Assembly: GCF_040958095.1 (NCBI RefSeq)
Contig: NC_091154.1
Coordinates: 43,201,452-43,265,451, forward strand
Origin: Procambarus clarkii
Taxonomy: Eukaryota; Arthropoda; Malacostraca; Decapoda; Cambaridae
Reading direction: 5' to 3'
Length of the DNA: 64,000 nt
Of the stretch, positions 61,262 through 64,000 are shown in pieces (within the stretch, counting starts at the first letter, position 1; the number at the start of each line of letters is the position of its first letter). The position numbers and the translations under genes are program-made. Under the pieces are notes generated by a model. The model was not told where the DNA came from. It was given only the letters and a program-made list of their open reading frames with translations, and ran no database searches.

Positions 61262-63178
61262 TTACTAAAGGATCTCAGGATCAGGAGCAGGGTCAGGATC
61301 AGGGTCTGGATCAGGAGCAGGGTCGGCAAAATCAGTGTTAGGGGGCATGGGTAAACTTAGTAAGGAGAGAGGGAAGGGAGAGAGAGAACAGGCCAGAGGC
61401 GGACTGACGGGGTCCGGAGGAGGAGGGGCCAACTGAGAGGGGCAGGCAAGGACAGTTGGAGGAGGGGAGGGGGGGGGGCAGAAATCAGGGAGTGCACCTC
61501 AGGAAGGGCAGCAACAGAGGGAATCGGGGGTGGAAGAAACCTCCATATCAGAGATAGGGGGTTCGACTACTGAAATGGGAGGGGATGTAGTGACAGAGTC
61601 AGAGGGAGGGGGTGAGGAAGAAAGCGAAATCTTCTTACCCGCCGGAGAGGAAGAAGGAGAGGAGCCAGGCTTACGTTTCTGACTCAAAGAGACAGGCGTT
61701 CCAGTAACAACGTACCCGGCGACAGACTCAATGGTCTCAGCAAGAGAAGAGGAACGAGAGCGAACAACACGAAGATTGCTGGGAGGATGATGGATATCAG
61801 CCTGGACAGACAGGTGGCATGGAAGGTCAAGAGACTGGGGGGAGGGTCGGGAAGAATGAGTGGGGGGAGATGGGGAAGAAGACAAAGGAGATATGGCGGA
61901 CTGGGTAGGAAAGGGGGGAAATCCTAGACAGAGAACCGGGAGGGAGACCATCCGGGACAGGAGGCAAAGGAATAGGGGAGGAGGTGGTGGGTGTGGTCGG
62001 GTTTAAGTCCTGTGAGACTGAGGAAGACGGGAAGGACGAGGAGAGGTAGAATGCAACACGCGTGCGTAGGAGACGCCCGCGAAACGGGCGAGACGATGAA
62101 CTTAGCGTCTCGCTTCAGGAAAAGACAGACGATCATGGTGCTTCAAGTTGAGGATGGCTTCCTCGAGTTTGTAGTGCATACATGAGCGTGAGAAAGTAGG
62201 GTGGGCTTCACCGCAATTGAGGCAGCGAGCCAGGGGAGAAGTGCACTCGGACTTAGAATGACTATCGTCCCCACACAAGGGGCACAGATACACAGTACTG
62301 GTGCATTTGAGGACACAGTGCCCGAACTTCCAACACGTATTGCATAGTCTAGGAGAGGGAATGTACTCCTGAACGGAGCATCTGGCACCAGCAAGAGTAA
62401 TAGAGGGCGGAAGGGTCCTACTATCAAAGGTGATTTTTACAACTCGAAGGGGCTGACGGCGATGACCACGAGGGGGTCGAGTAAACGTGTCCACCTGGAG
62501 GACAGAATGGCCTTGGGCTTCGAGGTAATGTTTAATATCCTCATGGCAATCGTTGAGGTCCCGAACACCAGTTGCAACATGGTGCGGGAGAACAGTGCCA
62601 ACACTGGCATTTAACCGAGCGTTCTTGGAGACCCGAACAGGGGTCTCTCCAATGCAGGACAAAGCGGCTAAGTGAGTAGCTGCATCCTGAGAAGGAGCAG
62701 CGATGACACGCGTACCGTAACTGGTGGAGTTAAAAGTAACAGAGGCATCTACTGAATCAACAAGGTGTTTATGGAGGGAGAAATCGTCAGGAGGAGTAGA
62801 ATCCAGATGATGGAGATCAAAGTATTTAGCCCACGTAGCGGGACCAAACAAGGCGTTGTAAGTAGTATTACGGGAAGGGATCGTGCGAGTGCGGCCGTGG
62901 CAGGAACGGCGTTGAGAACCCCCAGAATTCATGGGGGTAAAAGGCGCAGTAGTCACAATGAGAGACAGAGCCGTGCCAGGGGACGAGGTGGTCACCACTG
63001 GGGGCTGGGGACTCGACCCTACCGCAGAGGAGGGAGGGGAGCTGAGGAGAGTAGTCAGGTCGTCAGGGCCCAATGCAGCAGGGGCTACAGGGCCTGGTCT
63101 TCCAACACAGTCCGACTTGGGGGCTTGGTTGCCCACCCCACGAGCCTGAGAAAATACAAGGGAAACAATATCAGCCAT
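61262..63178 (-). pseudogene. Family C copy 3: ORF1, gag-like with zinc knuckles
   Basis: 358 open codons from MADIVSLVFSQARGVG (63178) to 62102, then frame changes. It carries YNALFGPATWAKYFDL, the RRM-like segment (GVRDLNDCHEDIKHYL, VVKITFDSRTLPPSI) and three knuckles: CNTCWKFGHCVLKC, CPLCGDDSHSKSEC, CLNCGEAHPTFSRSC. The Pro/Ser-rich tail with VSLSQKRKPGSSPSSSPAGKK continues at 61951-61499 in another frame. The end of ORF1 contains a short GATCAGG/GACCCT-type repeat at 61270-61330 (Asp-Pro dipeptides). Knuckle residues are all present. Confidence 0.85.
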
Positions 63179-63720
63179 GAAAACGAGGAAAAACTTTCAT
63201 TCACGAATGTGCCCCCACACCCACCATGGAGCCACAATTAGAGGCAGGACACCCAACAAGAAGCTATCGCCGATCTTGCCGGGGGCCCCCCAGGGATGCG
63301 TCGTGAGTATACGCCCCACAAACGCCACCTTAAGAACCATGAGTCCGTCGAGAGCAGGTTCAGTGACGAAAGGAGGATTGACAATAAAAGGGTCCCCTCG
63401 CTCGAGACGTTGGGTACTACAGTTCTACGGGTGCAAGAGTATGCCTCCTCAAACACCCGAGCGTCAAAATAAAAGAAGGTCGAAAGAATAATCAAAACAG
63501 GCAAAAGGTCGGCAGGAAATGACAATTTGATTGGAGAAGAGGGGGGGGGGGGGGAGAAAAATGAAACACGAGTAAAAGGAAAAGGGGCCTAGCAAAATTG
63601 GTAAAGGCAGCAGCAGGAGCATAAGGCTGCAAAAGGGCAGAGGACTGACCTATGGACCATCACACTCCGGCAGCTGCCCACCAAGCCCCCTCACGGCGAC
63701 AACGAGCCAGACAGTGAGGG
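63179..63720 (-). mobile_element. Family C copy 3 5' UTR
   Basis: Matches the 5' UTRs at 36894-37425 and 41995-42535, with an expanded G14-type run at 63541-63554. It ends at the same G-rich terminus (CAGACAGTGAGGGGGAGG). Presumed internal promoter region. Confidence 0.8.
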
Positions 63721-64000
63721 GGAGGACTGGAGAAAATAAAAGTTGTGTCATCAGCAAATACGATTGGTTTGAGGAGTTGAGAGGCATTTGGAAGGTCATT
63801 AGTGTAGATGAGAAAGAGGAGAGGGCCAAGTATGCTGCCCTGTGGAACACCAATGTTTATAGGTAGTGTCGGAGAAATGGAATTATTAACAGAAACATAC
63901 TGGAGCCTGTCAGTAAGGTAGGACTGAAGGTATTGCAGGGAGTGACCTCTGACTCCATAATGATGTAATTTAAGAAGACGGTTTTGGTGGTTGACAGTGT
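63721..64000 (-). pseudogene. Family B ORF2 fragment, runs off the window
   Basis: Minus-strand family B sequence around the RT palm: complement of 63721-64000 encodes LRKLHHYGVRG-type sequence, [44 protein letters not shown] and FADDTTFIFSS at the junction with family C copy 3. The frame is broken at least once. It continues past the right edge. Confidence 0.85.

Larger units (their letters stand above)
59034..63720 (-). mobile_element. Family C copy 3, complete 5' end, 3'-deleted
   Basis: Minus-strand family C element with 5' UTR (63179-63720), ORF1 and ORF2 up to the end of the RT palm. It ends at GHPLEY within the RT, so thumb, RNase H and tail are missing. A complete 5' end with a missing 3' end indicates post-insertion deletion. 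Confidence 0.88.

Overview
The window looks like non-genic, repeat-dominated chromatin from an arthropod, most likely a decapod crustacean (crayfish, lobster or shrimp type). I infer this from the mix of RNase H-bearing I/Nimb-like LINEs, Jockey/CR1-superfamily LINEs, tRNA-derived SINEs sharing the tail GCCCGAAACGCT.TGCGT with LINEs, very long (TACA)n and (CA)n arrays, and one C2H2 zinc-finger exon. The organism call is inference; no rRNA, tRNA or species-marker gene is present. A 500-base run of N (24284-24783) shows this is an assembled scaffold.

I name families for this report only. Family A: I-like LINE with RT, RNase H and a C-terminal C2HC knuckle (copies mostly +). Family B and its relative B': Jockey/CR1-superfamily LINEs with a coiled-coil ORF1 and an EN-RT ORF2 (mostly -). 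Family C: I/Nimb-like LINE with a three-knuckle gag-like ORF1 and EN-RT-RNase H (all -). Family D: CR1/L2-like LINE ending in (CA)n (all + except one tail). Family E: one RNase H LINE remnant.

Layout: 1-6.2 kb holds fragments of A and B, a 1-kb (TACA)n array, two minisatellites that resemble the 3' end of family A, and a diverged ~190-bp satellite. 6.7-12.3 kb is one family A copy split inside its RNase H by a 2.8-kb family B copy. 12.3-13.6 kb is a broken B' copy. 16-24.3 kb is a chain of four family D segments joined head to tail through (CA)n tracts, the last interrupted by a likely solo LTR. 24.8-31 kb has B, C and A fragments and a palindromic 25-bp minisatellite. 31.1-42.5 kb holds two family C copies with a B fragment between them and a SINE inside the second. 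43.2-44.2 kb is family E. 45.8-47.6 kb is the only non-LINE coding area: a Harbinger-type DNA transposon whose terminal repeat supplies the C-terminus of a nine-finger C2H2 ORF, with a SINE on the other side. 48-59 kb is a three-level nest: family A split by B', itself split by a full-length family B copy with an 8-bp target-site duplication. 59-63.7 kb is a third family C copy, and family B sequence closes the window.

The genes do not form a pathway. The biology is one of retrotransposons inserting into retrotransposons, breeding minisatellites from their tails, and in one place donating coding sequence to a zinc-finger ORF. The most complete element is the B copy at 52804-58080, whose ORF2 carries only two visible frame lesions.
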